From Streptomyces uncialis (lineage in GTDB: Bacteria; Actinomycetota; Actinomycetes; Streptomycetales; Streptomycetaceae): DNA of 64,000 nucleotides. A program made the translations under genes and the position numbers. Below the pieces are notes generated by a model that had not been told where the DNA came from, did not search any database, and saw only the letters and a list, made by a program, of their open reading frames with translations. The stretch spans positions 550,985 to 614,984 of the forward strand of contig NZ_LFBV01000003.1 of assembly GCF_001905345.1 (NCBI RefSeq). The letters are read 5' to 3'. This document shows, piece by piece, positions 41,357 to 49,529 of the stretch; positions within the stretch are counted from its first letter, which is position 1; every line of letters begins with the position of its first letter.

Positions 41357-42268
41357 TCACGCGGCCGTCACCGTCCCCTCCACCTCCGTCAGCAGCCGCA
41401 GCGCCCGCGTCACACTGTCCGGCCGGGCGGGCAGCAGCGGCAGCCGTACCTCGGCGGTGGGGATCAGGCCGCGTTCGTGCAGGACCCCCTTGACGACCGC
41501 GGGGTTGGGTTCGCGGAACAGCGCGGCCGACATCCGGGCCAGGGCGTGCCCGAGGTCCCGGGCCCGTACGGTGTCACCGGACCGCCAGGCGGCGGCGAGT
41601 TCGGCGAACCGGCCGGTGGCGAGATGCGCGGAGGCGAGGATCGAGCCGGAGGCGCCGAGCGCGAGGAGCGGGGAGACGAAGACGTCGTCGCCCGCGAGGA
41701 CGGAGAACCCGGGCACCGGGTCGCCCAGCAGTTCCATGGTGTCCTGGGTGATGGCGCCCGGTGCGTACTTGACTGCGGCGACGCCGGGAATCCGGGCCAG
41801 CGCGCGGAGCGCGTCCACGCTCAGCGGCAGCCCGGTGCGGTAGGGGATGTGATAGACGATTAGCGGGACGGGGCAGGCCGCCGACAGCCGGGTGAAGTGG
41901 GCGACGACGCCTTCCTCGGACGGGCGGGTGAAGGCGGGGACCGTCACCAGCGCCGCGCTCGCCCCGGTCCCGGCGAGGCCGGCCAGCGCCCGCTCACCGG
42001 CCCGGGTGTCGTTGGACCCCGCGCCGACCGTCAGGTGGGCGCCGCGTTCCTCGCAGACCCGGGCGCAGACCTCCACGACCGTCCGCCGTTCGTCCGCGTC
42101 GAGCACGGCGGTCTCGCCTGTCGTGCCCAGGGCCACGAGTCCGGTGGCGCCCGCGTCCAGGGCGGCACGGGCGAGCGCTTCGAGTGCGTCCGCCGCCACC
42201 GTCCCCTCGGCGGTGAAGGGGGTGATGAGCGGTACGTGGAGCCCGTCGACGGGTGTGTGCCAGGTCAT
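41357..42268 (-). CDS. Dihydrodipicolinate synthase (DapA)-family lyase
   Basis: 303 residues with a TIM-barrel N-acetylneuraminate lyase/DHDPS fold. GTTGETAVLDADERRTVVE carries the pyruvate-binding T-T pair, VYHIPYRTG the catalytic Tyr, and AAVKYAPG the Schiff-base Lys. Divergent from its own LysR regulator, away from lysine biosynthesis genes, so it more likely cleaves or forms a sugar-acid or hydroxyproline-type aldol than making lysine. Substrate unassigned. Confidence 0.9.
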   Translation of the reverse strand: MTWHTPVDGLHVPLITPFTAEGTVAADALEALARAALDAGATGLVALGTTGETAVLDADERRTVVEVCARVCEERGAHLTVGAGSNDTRAGERALAGLAGTGASAALVTVPAFTRPSEEGVVAHFTRLSAACPVPLIVYHIPYRTGLPLSVDALRALARIPGVAAVKYAPGAITQDTMELLGDPVPGFSVLAGDDVFVSPLLALGASGSILASAHLATGRFAELAAAWRSGDTVRARDLGHALARMSAALFREPNPAVVKGVLHERGLIPTAEVRLPLLPARPDSVTRALRLLTEVEGTVTAA

Positions 42269-42302
42269 GTGGCAAGGGTGGTCCGCGGGGTAGCGGTAGG
42301 TC

Positions 42303-42339
42303 CAGTTCGCGTTTCCGAGCCGACACGTAAGCTGAACTG
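42303..42339 (+). promoter_or_regulatory. Leaderless promoter and dyad of the LysR gene
   Basis: TAAGCT (42328-42333), 6 nt, then ATG 42340 gives a leaderless start. CAGTTC (42303-42308) and GAACTG (42334-42339) form an inverted repeat that flanks the promoter, a candidate LysR site controlling both this gene and the divergent lyase. Confidence 0.55.
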
Positions 42340-43248
42340 ATGCTCGATGTCCGGCGTCTGCGTCTGCTGAGGGAGCTGTCGCACCGGGGCACCATCGCCG
42401 CGGTCGCGGAAGCGCTCTCCTTCACGCCGTCCGCCGTCTCCCAGCAGTTGAGCGTCCTCGAACGCGAGGCGGGTGTCGCCCTGCTGGAACGATCCGGGCG
42501 GCGGGTCGCGCTCACGCCCGCCGGTCAGCGGCTGGTGTGCCGTACGGAGGACGTGCTGGAGCGGCTTGAGCTGGCCGCCGCCGAACTGGCCGAGGCGCGG
42601 CACGGCCCGTCGGGTCCGTTGCGCATCGGGGCGTTCCCCAGCGCGACCCGGGCGATCCTGCCCGCCGCGCTGACCGTGCTGGACGCCAGGTATCCGGGGC
42701 TGGAGCCCCTGGTGTCGGAGACCGATCCGGCGCGGGTGGCCGACGCGCTGCGGGCGGGTGACCTGGATGTCGCGCTGCTGCACGAGTACGACTTCGTGCC
42801 CGCGCCCACCGAGCCCGGACTCGCGGTCGAGCCGCTGTGCGCCGAGCCGATGTACCTGGCGTCGGCCGCTCCGGCCCGTACGACGGGGACCGGGCTGTCC
42901 GTGCTCGCCGGGTGGAGCGCCGCCCCCTGGATCACCGCGACGCCCGGGACCCTCTGCCACACGATGACGGTACGGGCGTGCCAGGCCGCGGGCTTCACCC
43001 CCCATGTCCGCCACCGGGTCGACGACTTCACCACGGTGCTCGCGCTGGTGGCCGCCGGTCAGGGGGTCGCTCTGGTGCCGCGTCTCGGGCTGGTGGACGT
43101 ACCGGCCGCCGTCTCGCTGACCCGGCTGCCCGTGCGGCGGCGCACCACGATCGCGTACCGCCGCGGCGCGGGACGGCATCCGGCGATCACCGCCGTGGCC
43201 GAGGCGCTGCGCGGCGCGGTCCCGGCGGAGCTGGCCGGGGGGTCGTGA
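42340..43248 (+). CDS. LysR-family transcriptional regulator
   Basis: 302 residues. Helix-turn-helix LRLLRELSHRGTIAAVAEALSFTPSAVSQQLSVLEREAGVALLERSGRRVALTPAGQ, then a type 2 periplasmic-binding effector domain (GPLRIGAFPSATRAILPAAL, ADALRAGDLDVALLHEYDF). Resembles Streptomyces LysR proteins of the IciA/ArgP-like branch. It is divergent from the DapA-family lyase and probably regulates it. Confidence 0.92.
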   Translation: MLDVRRLRLLRELSHRGTIAAVAEALSFTPSAVSQQLSVLEREAGVALLERSGRRVALTPAGQRLVCRTEDVLERLELAAAELAEARHGPSGPLRIGAFPSATRAILPAALTVLDARYPGLEPLVSETDPARVADALRAGDLDVALLHEYDFVPAPTEPGLAVEPLCAEPMYLASAAPARTTGTGLSVLAGWSAAPWITATPGTLCHTMTVRACQAAGFTPHVRHRVDDFTTVLALVAAGQGVALVPRLGLVDVPAAVSLTRLPVRRRTTIAYRRGAGRHPAITAVAEALRGAVPAELAGGS

Positions 43249-43428
43249 CGCCGACGGGGTGGTGCGACGGGCACGGGGGCGGGGCCGGTGCCGGTGGGGC
43301 GGTACTGAGGATTGGCCCGGGCTGATGGCGGCCGGATGGTGTCGGGGTGACGGCCGCCGCCGTTCGGTGCCGGTGGCGACCGGGGTCGTGGCCGTGCCGA
43401 CCGGCGCCCCCCGCGCGACCGGACGCGA

Positions 43429-44346
43429 TCAGTACGGGCCGGCCGGGGCCCTGGGCGCGTGATCCGGGCAGTCCGGTGCGGAGCAGCGCGCTGGTGGGTG
43501 TGCGAGCAGGGCCGTGACGCGGTCCCGGGAGCGGTCGTCGGCGGGTGTGTGGACGACGATCCGGGTCTCGGGGGTGCCGGCGAGGTCGAGGCTCGTGCTG
43601 GTCAGCCGTACTTCCCCGACCTCGTCGTAGTGCAGGACCCGGGTCCTGGGGCCGGGCTCGGCGACGTCATGCGCGCTCCACATCCGGGCGAACTCAGGGC
43701 TGGCGGCGGCCAGTCCGTGGACGAAGCGCGTCCAGGAGGGGTCGGTCAGATGACGCCCGAACGCCGCCCGCAGCATCGCGACCATGGGGGTGACATCGGC
43801 GATCGGGTCGATGAACAGATTGCAGCACGACCTCGCGGTGAAGTGCTGCCGGAGCACATTGCGGCGCTCGGGCGGTTCGGCCACGAAGCCGTGGAACAGC
43901 CTCGCGTACGTGGCGTTCCACGCCTTCAGATCGAAGCGGCTGGAGTAGACGGCGGCGGCGAGCGGACCGAGGGCGTCGAGGATGAGCTGCACCTCGGGGC
44001 CCAGGGGGCGTTCCTCCACGGCAGCGGTCGGCGGGACGGTGGGGACACCGGCCAGCCGGTACAGGTGCTCGCGTTCGGCGTGGTCGAGCCGGAGCGTGCG
44101 GGCGACCGCGTCCAGTACCTGGGTGCTGGCGTTGATCGGGCGGCCCTGCTCCAGCCAGGTGTACCAGGTGACACCGACCCCGGCGAGCTGGGCGACCTCC
44201 TCGCGGCGCAGTCCCGGGGTGCGCCGTCGGATGCCGGGCGCGAGACCCACGTCGGCCGGGGCGACACGGCCCCGGCGGCTGCGCAGGAAGGCGGCCAACT
44301 CGGCCCGGCGCGAAGGTCGGTGGCTCGATACCGGTGCGGTGGTCAT
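43429..44346 (-). CDS. XRE-family regulator with MmyB-like ligand domain
   Basis: 305 residues. Helix-turn-helix RRRTPGLRREEVAQLAGVGVTWYTWLEQGRPINASTQVLDAVARTLRLDHAEREHLYRLAG is the hallmark of the MmyB group. The C-terminal PAS-like domain (WNATYARLFHGF, DPSWTRFVHGLAAASPEFARMWSAHDVAEP) binds small lipids in characterised members. Divergent from a DHA2-type MFS gene with two direct repeats between them, an arrangement seen repeatedly in Streptomyces where the regulator represses the neighbouring gene. Confidence 0.92.
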   Translation of the reverse strand: MTTAPVSSHRPSRRAELAAFLRSRRGRVAPADVGLAPGIRRRTPGLRREEVAQLAGVGVTWYTWLEQGRPINASTQVLDAVARTLRLDHAEREHLYRLAGVPTVPPTAAVEERPLGPEVQLILDALGPLAAAVYSSRFDLKAWNATYARLFHGFVAEPPERRNVLRQHFTARSCCNLFIDPIADVTPMVAMLRAAFGRHLTDPSWTRFVHGLAAASPEFARMWSAHDVAEPGPRTRVLHYDEVGEVRLTSTSLDLAGTPETRIVVHTPADDRSRDRVTALLAHPPARCSAPDCPDHAPRAPAGPY

Positions 44347-44374
44347 CCGGCCATCCTGACCGAGGGCCGGTACG

Positions 44375-44399
44375 GGTACCAGGTGCTGTCGGTACCAGG
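44375..44399. promoter_or_regulatory. Direct repeats GGTACCAGG, likely operator
   Basis: GGTACCAGG occurs at 44375-44383 and 44391-44399, 16 bp apart, in the 102-bp region between the divergent XRE regulator and MFS gene. GGTACC is itself palindromic. Confidence 0.6.
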
Positions 44400-44448
44400 A
44401 TCACCGGGCTTCTGCCACCGTTCCCCTCCGCGCCGCACGCTGCTCGGC

Positions 44449-45861
44449 ATGACCACACCCAGTTCACCGGCCACGGCCCTCCGGGGCGGGACGCGGCCGC
44501 TGCTCCTCGTCGTGCTGGCCGGGCAGTTCATGGCGATCCTCGACGCCACCATCGTGACGGTGGCGGCGCCGTCCGTCCGCGCGGATCTGGGCGCCTCCGG
44601 GGCGGCCCTCCAGTTCGTCGTGGCCGGGTACACGGTCGTGTACGCGGTGCTCCTGGTCACCGGCGCGCGGCTGGGCCGGATGTTCGGTCACCGGCGGCTG
44701 TTCCTCATCGGGCTCGCCCTGTTCACGGTGGCGTCCCTGGCATGCGGTCTCGCCGGGACGACCGAACGGCTCGTCGCCTTCAGGCTGTTCCAGGGTGCCG
44801 GGGCCGCGCTGATGGTGCCCCAGGTGCTCAGTCTCATCCAGCTGGCCTTCGCGGGCGCGGCCCGCGCGCGGGCCGTCAGCGCGTACACGACCGTGCTGGC
44901 GGGCGGGGCCGTCACCGGGCAGGTGCTCGGCGGGGTCCTGACCGGCGCGGACATCGCGGGCTCCGGCTGGCGTCCGGTCTTCCTGGTGAACGTGCCCATC
45001 GGGCTCGTACTGCTGGTGGCCGCGGCACGTCTGCTGCCCGTGGACCGGCTGCCCGCCGACCGTGCCCGGGGCGCGCGGGGACTCGATCTCCCGGGGCTGC
45101 TGACGCTGTCGTCCGCCGTACTGCTGCTGGTCGTGCCGTTGACGGTGGGGCACGAGTGGGGGTGGCCGGTGGAATGCCTGTTGATGCTGGCGGGCAGTGC
45201 GGTGTTCTTCGGTGTGTTCGCCGTGACCCAGCGCACCGCGGCCGTGCCGCTGCTGCCGCGCGCGGTGCTGCGGGCGCCGGGGGCGGTGCCCGCGACCATG
45301 GCCGTCTTCCTGATGATGGCCGGGTACGCGGGGTTCCTGTTCGCCATGACGCTGTACTTCCAGGGCGGTCTCGGGCTGTCCCCACTGGCGGCGGGTCTGG
45401 CCTTTGTCCTGCCCGCCCTGGGATTCGGGCTGGTGGGGCTGAACTGGCGGCGGGTCCCTGCCCGGTACCACCACGGGCTGGTCCCGGCGGCGCTGGCCGT
45501 GTCGGCCGCGGGCTACGCCGGTGTGGCTCTGGTCGCGTCCGGGCTCGGCCCGGCCGGTCCGCTGTACCAGCTGTCCGCGACTCTCGCGGGTGCGGGGATG
45601 GGTGCGGCGTACGGTCCCGCGCTGCACGCGGCGCTGTCGCGGGTGGCGCCCCGGGACGCGGCGGACGCGAGCGGGCTGACGGCGACGGCGACCCAGCTCG
45701 GGCAGGCCGTCGGGGTCGCGGTGCTGGGCGGTGTCTACCTCGCGATGGCACCGTCCGCCACGTCGTCGGGTACGGCCGGGGCCGGGGCGGCCGTCAACCT
45801 CGTCGCCGCCTGCCTCATGCTGCTGGCCGGACTGTGCGCCGCGTTCATCCCCCGCCGCTGA
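44449..45861 (+). CDS. MFS transporter, DHA2 (14-TMS) drug-efflux type
   Basis: 470 residues with about fourteen hydrophobic segments. Signature AGQFMAILDATIVTVAAPSVRADLG is the DHA2/EmrB-QacA motif D1, and GARLGRMFGHRRLFLIG is motif A. TTVLAGGAVTGQVLGGVL contains motif C, typical of antiporters. The ATG at 44449 matches the N-terminus of the family. Likely a proton-coupled exporter of drugs or metabolites, under the divergent MmyB-type regulator. Confidence 0.9.
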   Translation: MTTPSSPATALRGGTRPLLLVVLAGQFMAILDATIVTVAAPSVRADLGASGAALQFVVAGYTVVYAVLLVTGARLGRMFGHRRLFLIGLALFTVASLACGLAGTTERLVAFRLFQGAGAALMVPQVLSLIQLAFAGAARARAVSAYTTVLAGGAVTGQVLGGVLTGADIAGSGWRPVFLVNVPIGLVLLVAAARLLPVDRLPADRARGARGLDLPGLLTLSSAVLLLVVPLTVGHEWGWPVECLLMLAGSAVFFGVFAVTQRTAAVPLLPRAVLRAPGAVPATMAVFLMMAGYAGFLFAMTLYFQGGLGLSPLAAGLAFVLPALGFGLVGLNWRRVPARYHHGLVPAALAVSAAGYAGVALVASGLGPAGPLYQLSATLAGAGMGAAYGPALHAALSRVAPRDAADASGLTATATQLGQAVGVAVLGGVYLAMAPSATSSGTAGAGAAVNLVAACLMLLAGLCAAFIPRR

Positions 45862-45986
45862 CCGCACACGCCGGGCTGTCCGCGGCCGGGCGGGGCGTTG
45901 TCCTGCCACGGCCGCCGGGGTCGTCGGCCGTGGCAGAGGCCGTCGGCCGCCGGTTCAGGTCGCCGGGTTGTCGGCCGCCCGTGCCG

Positions 45987-47354
45987 TCAGTAGCCCGCCG
46001 GGTGGAAGCGTCCGCCCTGTTCGACGCCCGCCCGGGCGAGGACGAAGTCACGTGAGCGGTCGACCTGCTGGACCACCTTGCGCTCGTCGACGCCGACGAG
46101 GCGCCCGCCGGACTTCACCCGGCGCCCGGCGACCCACACGGAGTCGACCAGTCCGGGATGGCCCGCGAGCACGACCGCGCCCGCGGCGTTGTTCATCGGC
46201 GCCATCTCGATACCGTCCGCCCGGAGCTGCACCACGTCGGCGTCCTTGCCGGGGGTGAGGGACCCGATGCGGTGGTCGAGCCGGAGCGCCTTGGCACCGT
46301 TGATGGTGGCGAACTCGATGGCGTCCTTGGTGCTCACCGGCAGTTGCTCGTCCAGGGTCTCGCCTCGGCGCGCGGCGTCCGCGTGGGCGAAGGCGCGTTC
46401 CACGAGGAGCACGGTGCGCATCACCTGGAAGAGATGGCCGCTGTTGCAGGTGGCGATGTCGATGCCGAGGCTGGGGGCCATGCCCACGTCGAGCAGGCGC
46501 CGGGTGGCGGGCCAGCCGTGGCCCATCTGCATCTCGATCTCGGGGGTCATCGCGGCTGAGCAGCCGGAGTCGGCCATGATCCGGAACTCGTCGTCCGCGA
46601 GCGAGTTGCAGTGCGCGCACACCACGTCGGGGCCGAGCAGTCCGTTCTCGGCGAGCCAGGCGACCGGGCGGTCGCGTCCCCAGGCGCCGTCACCGACATG
46701 GACGGAGATCAGGACGCCCAGCTCCCTGGCGAGTGCCCAGTCGTCGAGGGTGACGTCCTTGGTGGCGTACTGGGGACCGCGCAGGGCCATCCCCATCCGG
46801 ACGAGCTGGTCGTCGGAGGAGAAGTGCTGGGCGCGTACCCGGCGGGCGTCGGCGGCGTTCGTCGGGCGGTCGCTGACCGGGAGCCATTCGTCGTTGCTGT
46901 TGCCGTAGCACATGACGAATCTGCCGTGGGTCGCCTTGAGGGCCTCGACCGCCGCGTCCGCGTGCTCGGGGGTGTTCATGTTGTGCGACCAGTCGAGGAC
47001 GGTCGTCACACCGCCGTTGAGTGCCTCGTAGGCCCCGGCGAGGTTCCCCGCGTAGACGTCCTCGGGCCGGAAGTGTCCGCCGAGCTGTACGCGTACCCCG
47101 GCGAAGTACTGGCTGAGGGTCCAGTCGGCGGCGATGTTGCGCAGCACGGTCTGCCAGAGGTGGCGGTGGGTGTCGATCATGCCCGGCATCACGATGGTGC
47201 CGCGCCCGTCGACGATCTCCGCACCGTCGGACGGCAGGTCGTGTCCGACCGCGGCGATCCTGGTGCCCTCGATGAGGAGGTCGGCACCGTCGAGGTTCCC
47301 GAGGGCCGGGTCGACGCTGATGATCGAGGCGTTCTGGATGAGGGTTCGCTTCAC
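45987..47354 (-). CDS. Amidohydrolase, chlorohydrolase/deaminase (TrzA/AtzB)-like
   Basis: 455 residues. Metal-site signatures of the amidohydrolase superfamily: MPGMIDTHRHLWQ (HxH), LISVHVGDG, VCAHCNSLADDE and LGIDIATCNSGHLFQ (final Asp). The closing GSLTPGKDADVVQL is typical of SsnA/TrzA-type hydrolases. The GTG at 47354 is 6 nt after GAGGAG; a second GTG one codon earlier is too close. Likely deaminates or dechlorinates a heterocycle such as a purine or triazine analogue. Divergent from an XRE-cupin regulator. Confidence 0.9.
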   Translation of the reverse strand: MKRTLIQNASIISVDPALGNLDGADLLIEGTRIAAVGHDLPSDGAEIVDGRGTIVMPGMIDTHRHLWQTVLRNIAADWTLSQYFAGVRVQLGGHFRPEDVYAGNLAGAYEALNGGVTTVLDWSHNMNTPEHADAAVEALKATHGRFVMCYGNSNDEWLPVSDRPTNAADARRVRAQHFSSDDQLVRMGMALRGPQYATKDVTLDDWALARELGVLISVHVGDGAWGRDRPVAWLAENGLLGPDVVCAHCNSLADDEFRIMADSGCSAAMTPEIEMQMGHGWPATRRLLDVGMAPSLGIDIATCNSGHLFQVMRTVLLVERAFAHADAARRGETLDEQLPVSTKDAIEFATINGAKALRLDHRIGSLTPGKDADVVQLRADGIEMAPMNNAAGAVVLAGHPGLVDSVWVAGRRVKSGGRLVGVDERKVVQQVDRSRDFVLARAGVEQGGRFHPAGY

Positions 47355-47784
47355 CACGTTCTCCTCTGCATTGAGCTGGGCTGCCCGCACGGAGGCCGGG
47401 GGGTGTGGTGGCGCCTCTCGTCGTCCGGTGAGCGTAGGAACGCGCCGCGCGCACTGTCAAGCCTCACTGGACATGTGGCGCGGGGTGGCGCGTCGGGCCG
47501 CGCACGGCTCCCGGCAACGGGCGCGGGCGGGCCGGGCGTTGGGCGGCGACCACCACGGGCGACCTCGCGAGGATTACCGTACGTGATGAAGTGTGCAGTT
47601 CAGAGGAGTACGGGGAGGAGTATTGGGGGGCTTTCTGCGGCCCCTCGGGCGGGGAGGCCCGTAGCGCGTCCTGGAGGCGCGTCGCCGCGCTCCCGGGACC
47701 GTTCCGCAGGTGATGCGGCGGGCGGGGCGATCACCTTCGTGCAGTCTGGCTGCACATCCGGGTGTGCGGTCTAGACTGACACGC
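47355..47784. promoter_or_regulatory. Divergent control region with dyad and leaderless promoter
   Basis: A dyad GTGCAG-N5-CTGCAC (47739-47755) overlaps the expected -35 region of the XRE-cupin gene. Its -10 TAGACT (47772-47777) lies 7 nt before the GTG start, so the gene is leaderless. The rest of this 430-bp region shows no gene. Confidence 0.6.
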
Positions 47785-48492
47785 GTGACGCAAACGACCC
47801 CCGCACAGGCCCCGGACCCCCGTACCGCAGCCCTGGGCGGGCGGCTGAGGTCCGCGCGTCAGGCGCGGGGCGAGTCGGTGCGCGGGCTCGCGCGCCGGAT
47901 CGGCTGTTCGGCGAGTCTGCTCTCCCAGATCGAGCTCGGCAGATCGGCGCCCTCGGTGGGAGTCCTCTACAGCCTGGCGGGCGCACTGGAGGTGTCCACC
48001 GACTTCCTGCTCCGGCCGGGGGCGGCGGCGGACCCGGCGGGCGGGGGCGGCCCCGGCGCCGCCGGGCGGCGCTCCGGTACGCCGGACATCCCGGCCTCCG
48101 ACGGCTTGCGGTCGCTGCGCAGACTGCCGCCGTCCTACCCGGCGCAGATCCAGCGGGCCGACGGCCGCCGCGCCCTCGACTTCGGCAACGGTGTCCGCTG
48201 GGAACGGCTGACGACGGTGTCGGACGCCCAGGTCGACTTCCTGGAGATCGTCTACGAGCCGGGGGGCTCCTCGGACGAGGACGGTCACGGCGCGGGTCAT
48301 GAGGGCTTCGAGTACGGAGTGGTGACCGAGGGCGAGCTGACCGTCCAGGTCGGCGACGAGGAGTGCGTACTGGGGGTGGGTGACTCGATCTCGTTCGACT
48401 CGCGCACCCCGCATGTCTTCGGGAACACGGGAACGGTGACCGCGCGCGCCATCTGGTTCGTCGTCCACGACACCCTGCCCGGGAAGCGCTGA
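47785..48492 (+). CDS. XRE-family regulator with C-terminal cupin domain
   Basis: 235 residues. Helix-turn-helix GGRLRSARQARGESVRGLARRIGCSASLLSQIELGRSAPSVGVLYSLAGALEV, a Gly/Ala linker, and a cupin barrel (EYGVVTEGELTVQVGDEECVLGVGDSISFDSRTPHVFGNTG) with the usual GDSISFDSxxPH motif. This PuuR-like layout usually senses the substrate of the adjacent catabolic gene. The divergent amidohydrolase is the expected target. Leaderless GTG start. Confidence 0.92.
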   Translation: MTQTTPAQAPDPRTAALGGRLRSARQARGESVRGLARRIGCSASLLSQIELGRSAPSVGVLYSLAGALEVSTDFLLRPGAAADPAGGGGPGAAGRRSGTPDIPASDGLRSLRRLPPSYPAQIQRADGRRALDFGNGVRWERLTTVSDAQVDFLEIVYEPGGSSDEDGHGAGHEGFEYGVVTEGELTVQVGDEECVLGVGDSISFDSRTPHVFGNTGTVTARAIWFVVHDTLPGKR

Positions 48493-48639
48493 CGAGGCGA
48501 TGGGAGCACCCTCGCGGCCGGCCTTCAGGGCCGGACCGAACTCCCGTGCATCACCCATCATTTGGCACACTGGGCCGAAGGCGGTCGTCCCGTGCGCGCG
48601 GTGGCGCTCCCCGCGGGAGGCAAGGGTGAAGGGGAAGCG

Positions 48640-49227
48640 ATGAAGATCCTGGAAGCCGTCACGTTCGACGTGGTGATGCGGCACTTCGCGCAGGAGCATC
48701 CCTTCGACGACACATACGCGGACAACTACAACGACGACGCCGAGGTCAACCTCCGCGGCGCCGAGCGGCTTCTCGGCGGGCTGTGGCACAAGGTGCTGCT
48801 GGAGCGCGCCGAGCTGTTGTCGGTGGTCCTGCCCTGGCACGTGGGTGAGTACGGCGAGGTGGAGCTGATCCCGCCGACCGGACTGACCGTGGCCGGGACC
48901 GCCGACCGGCTGCGCGCGCTGGACTCCTCGTACGCGCGGACCAATCCGGCGTGCGCGCGGAAGCTGGAGTACCAGTCGGGCTCGCCCCGGCAGCCGGTGT
49001 TCCTCAGCACCCGGACGGTGCCCGGCGCCGACTACGACGAGATGACGGCCCGGGAAGGGCTCATCCATCTGGACGGGCTGCACCGGATGCTGGCGTGGGA
49101 GCGGAGCGGTGCGGAGATGGCCGGGGCGGGGGTCCCCGCGTATGTGGCGGGGCTGGGACCCGCCGAGGTACTTCGGTACTCCGACGGGCCCGCCCGCGAG
49201 TACGGGATCGTCACCCCCCGCCCCTAG
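48640..49227 (+). CDS. Conserved hypothetical protein (DUF6309-like)
   Basis: 195 residues. Distinct segments DDTYADNYNDDAEVNLRGAERLLGGLWHKV, VVLPWHVGEYGEVELIP and REGLIHLDGLHRMLAWE recall a Streptomyces family I know as DUF6309. The HLDGLHRMLAW segment with paired histidines could be an active or metal site. ATG at 48640 has AAGGGGAAG upstream. A hairpin starts at the stop codon. No function is known to me. Confidence 0.7.
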   Translation: MKILEAVTFDVVMRHFAQEHPFDDTYADNYNDDAEVNLRGAERLLGGLWHKVLLERAELLSVVLPWHVGEYGEVELIPPTGLTVAGTADRLRALDSSYARTNPACARKLEYQSGSPRQPVFLSTRTVPGADYDEMTAREGLIHLDGLHRMLAWERSGAEMAGAGVPAYVAGLGPAEVLRYSDGPAREYGIVTPRP

Positions 49228-49244
49228 CGCCGGTTCCCCGGCGC
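49227..49244. terminator. Short hairpin after the DUF6309-like gene
   Basis: A perfect 7-bp stem GCGCCGG/CCGGCGC with a TTCC loop begins at the last base of the stop codon. The next 285 bases up to 49530 show no gene. Confidence 0.55.
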
Positions 49245-49529
49245 GCGCAGGTCGTCGCGCTCCGGCGTATCGGTCGCCATGCGGGGCTCGCGTGATGCCA
49301 AGTTCGCTCCAACGTTGCCGATGTGGCGATGAGGCCGCGCAACGGTCCGCGGGCGTTCCATGCTGTGGCTCTCCCTCCGGCCGCCGCCGGGGTGAGTCAT
49401 GGGCCGCGATCCGGCGGACGTCCGGCACGCGGCCCCGACGGAACAGGGATGCGATGGACCCCTCACGCGAGCCGCCCCGGGCGGCCCCGGCGTTCCCACT
49501 GACGGCTCCGGCCGGGACGGAGGACGGCC

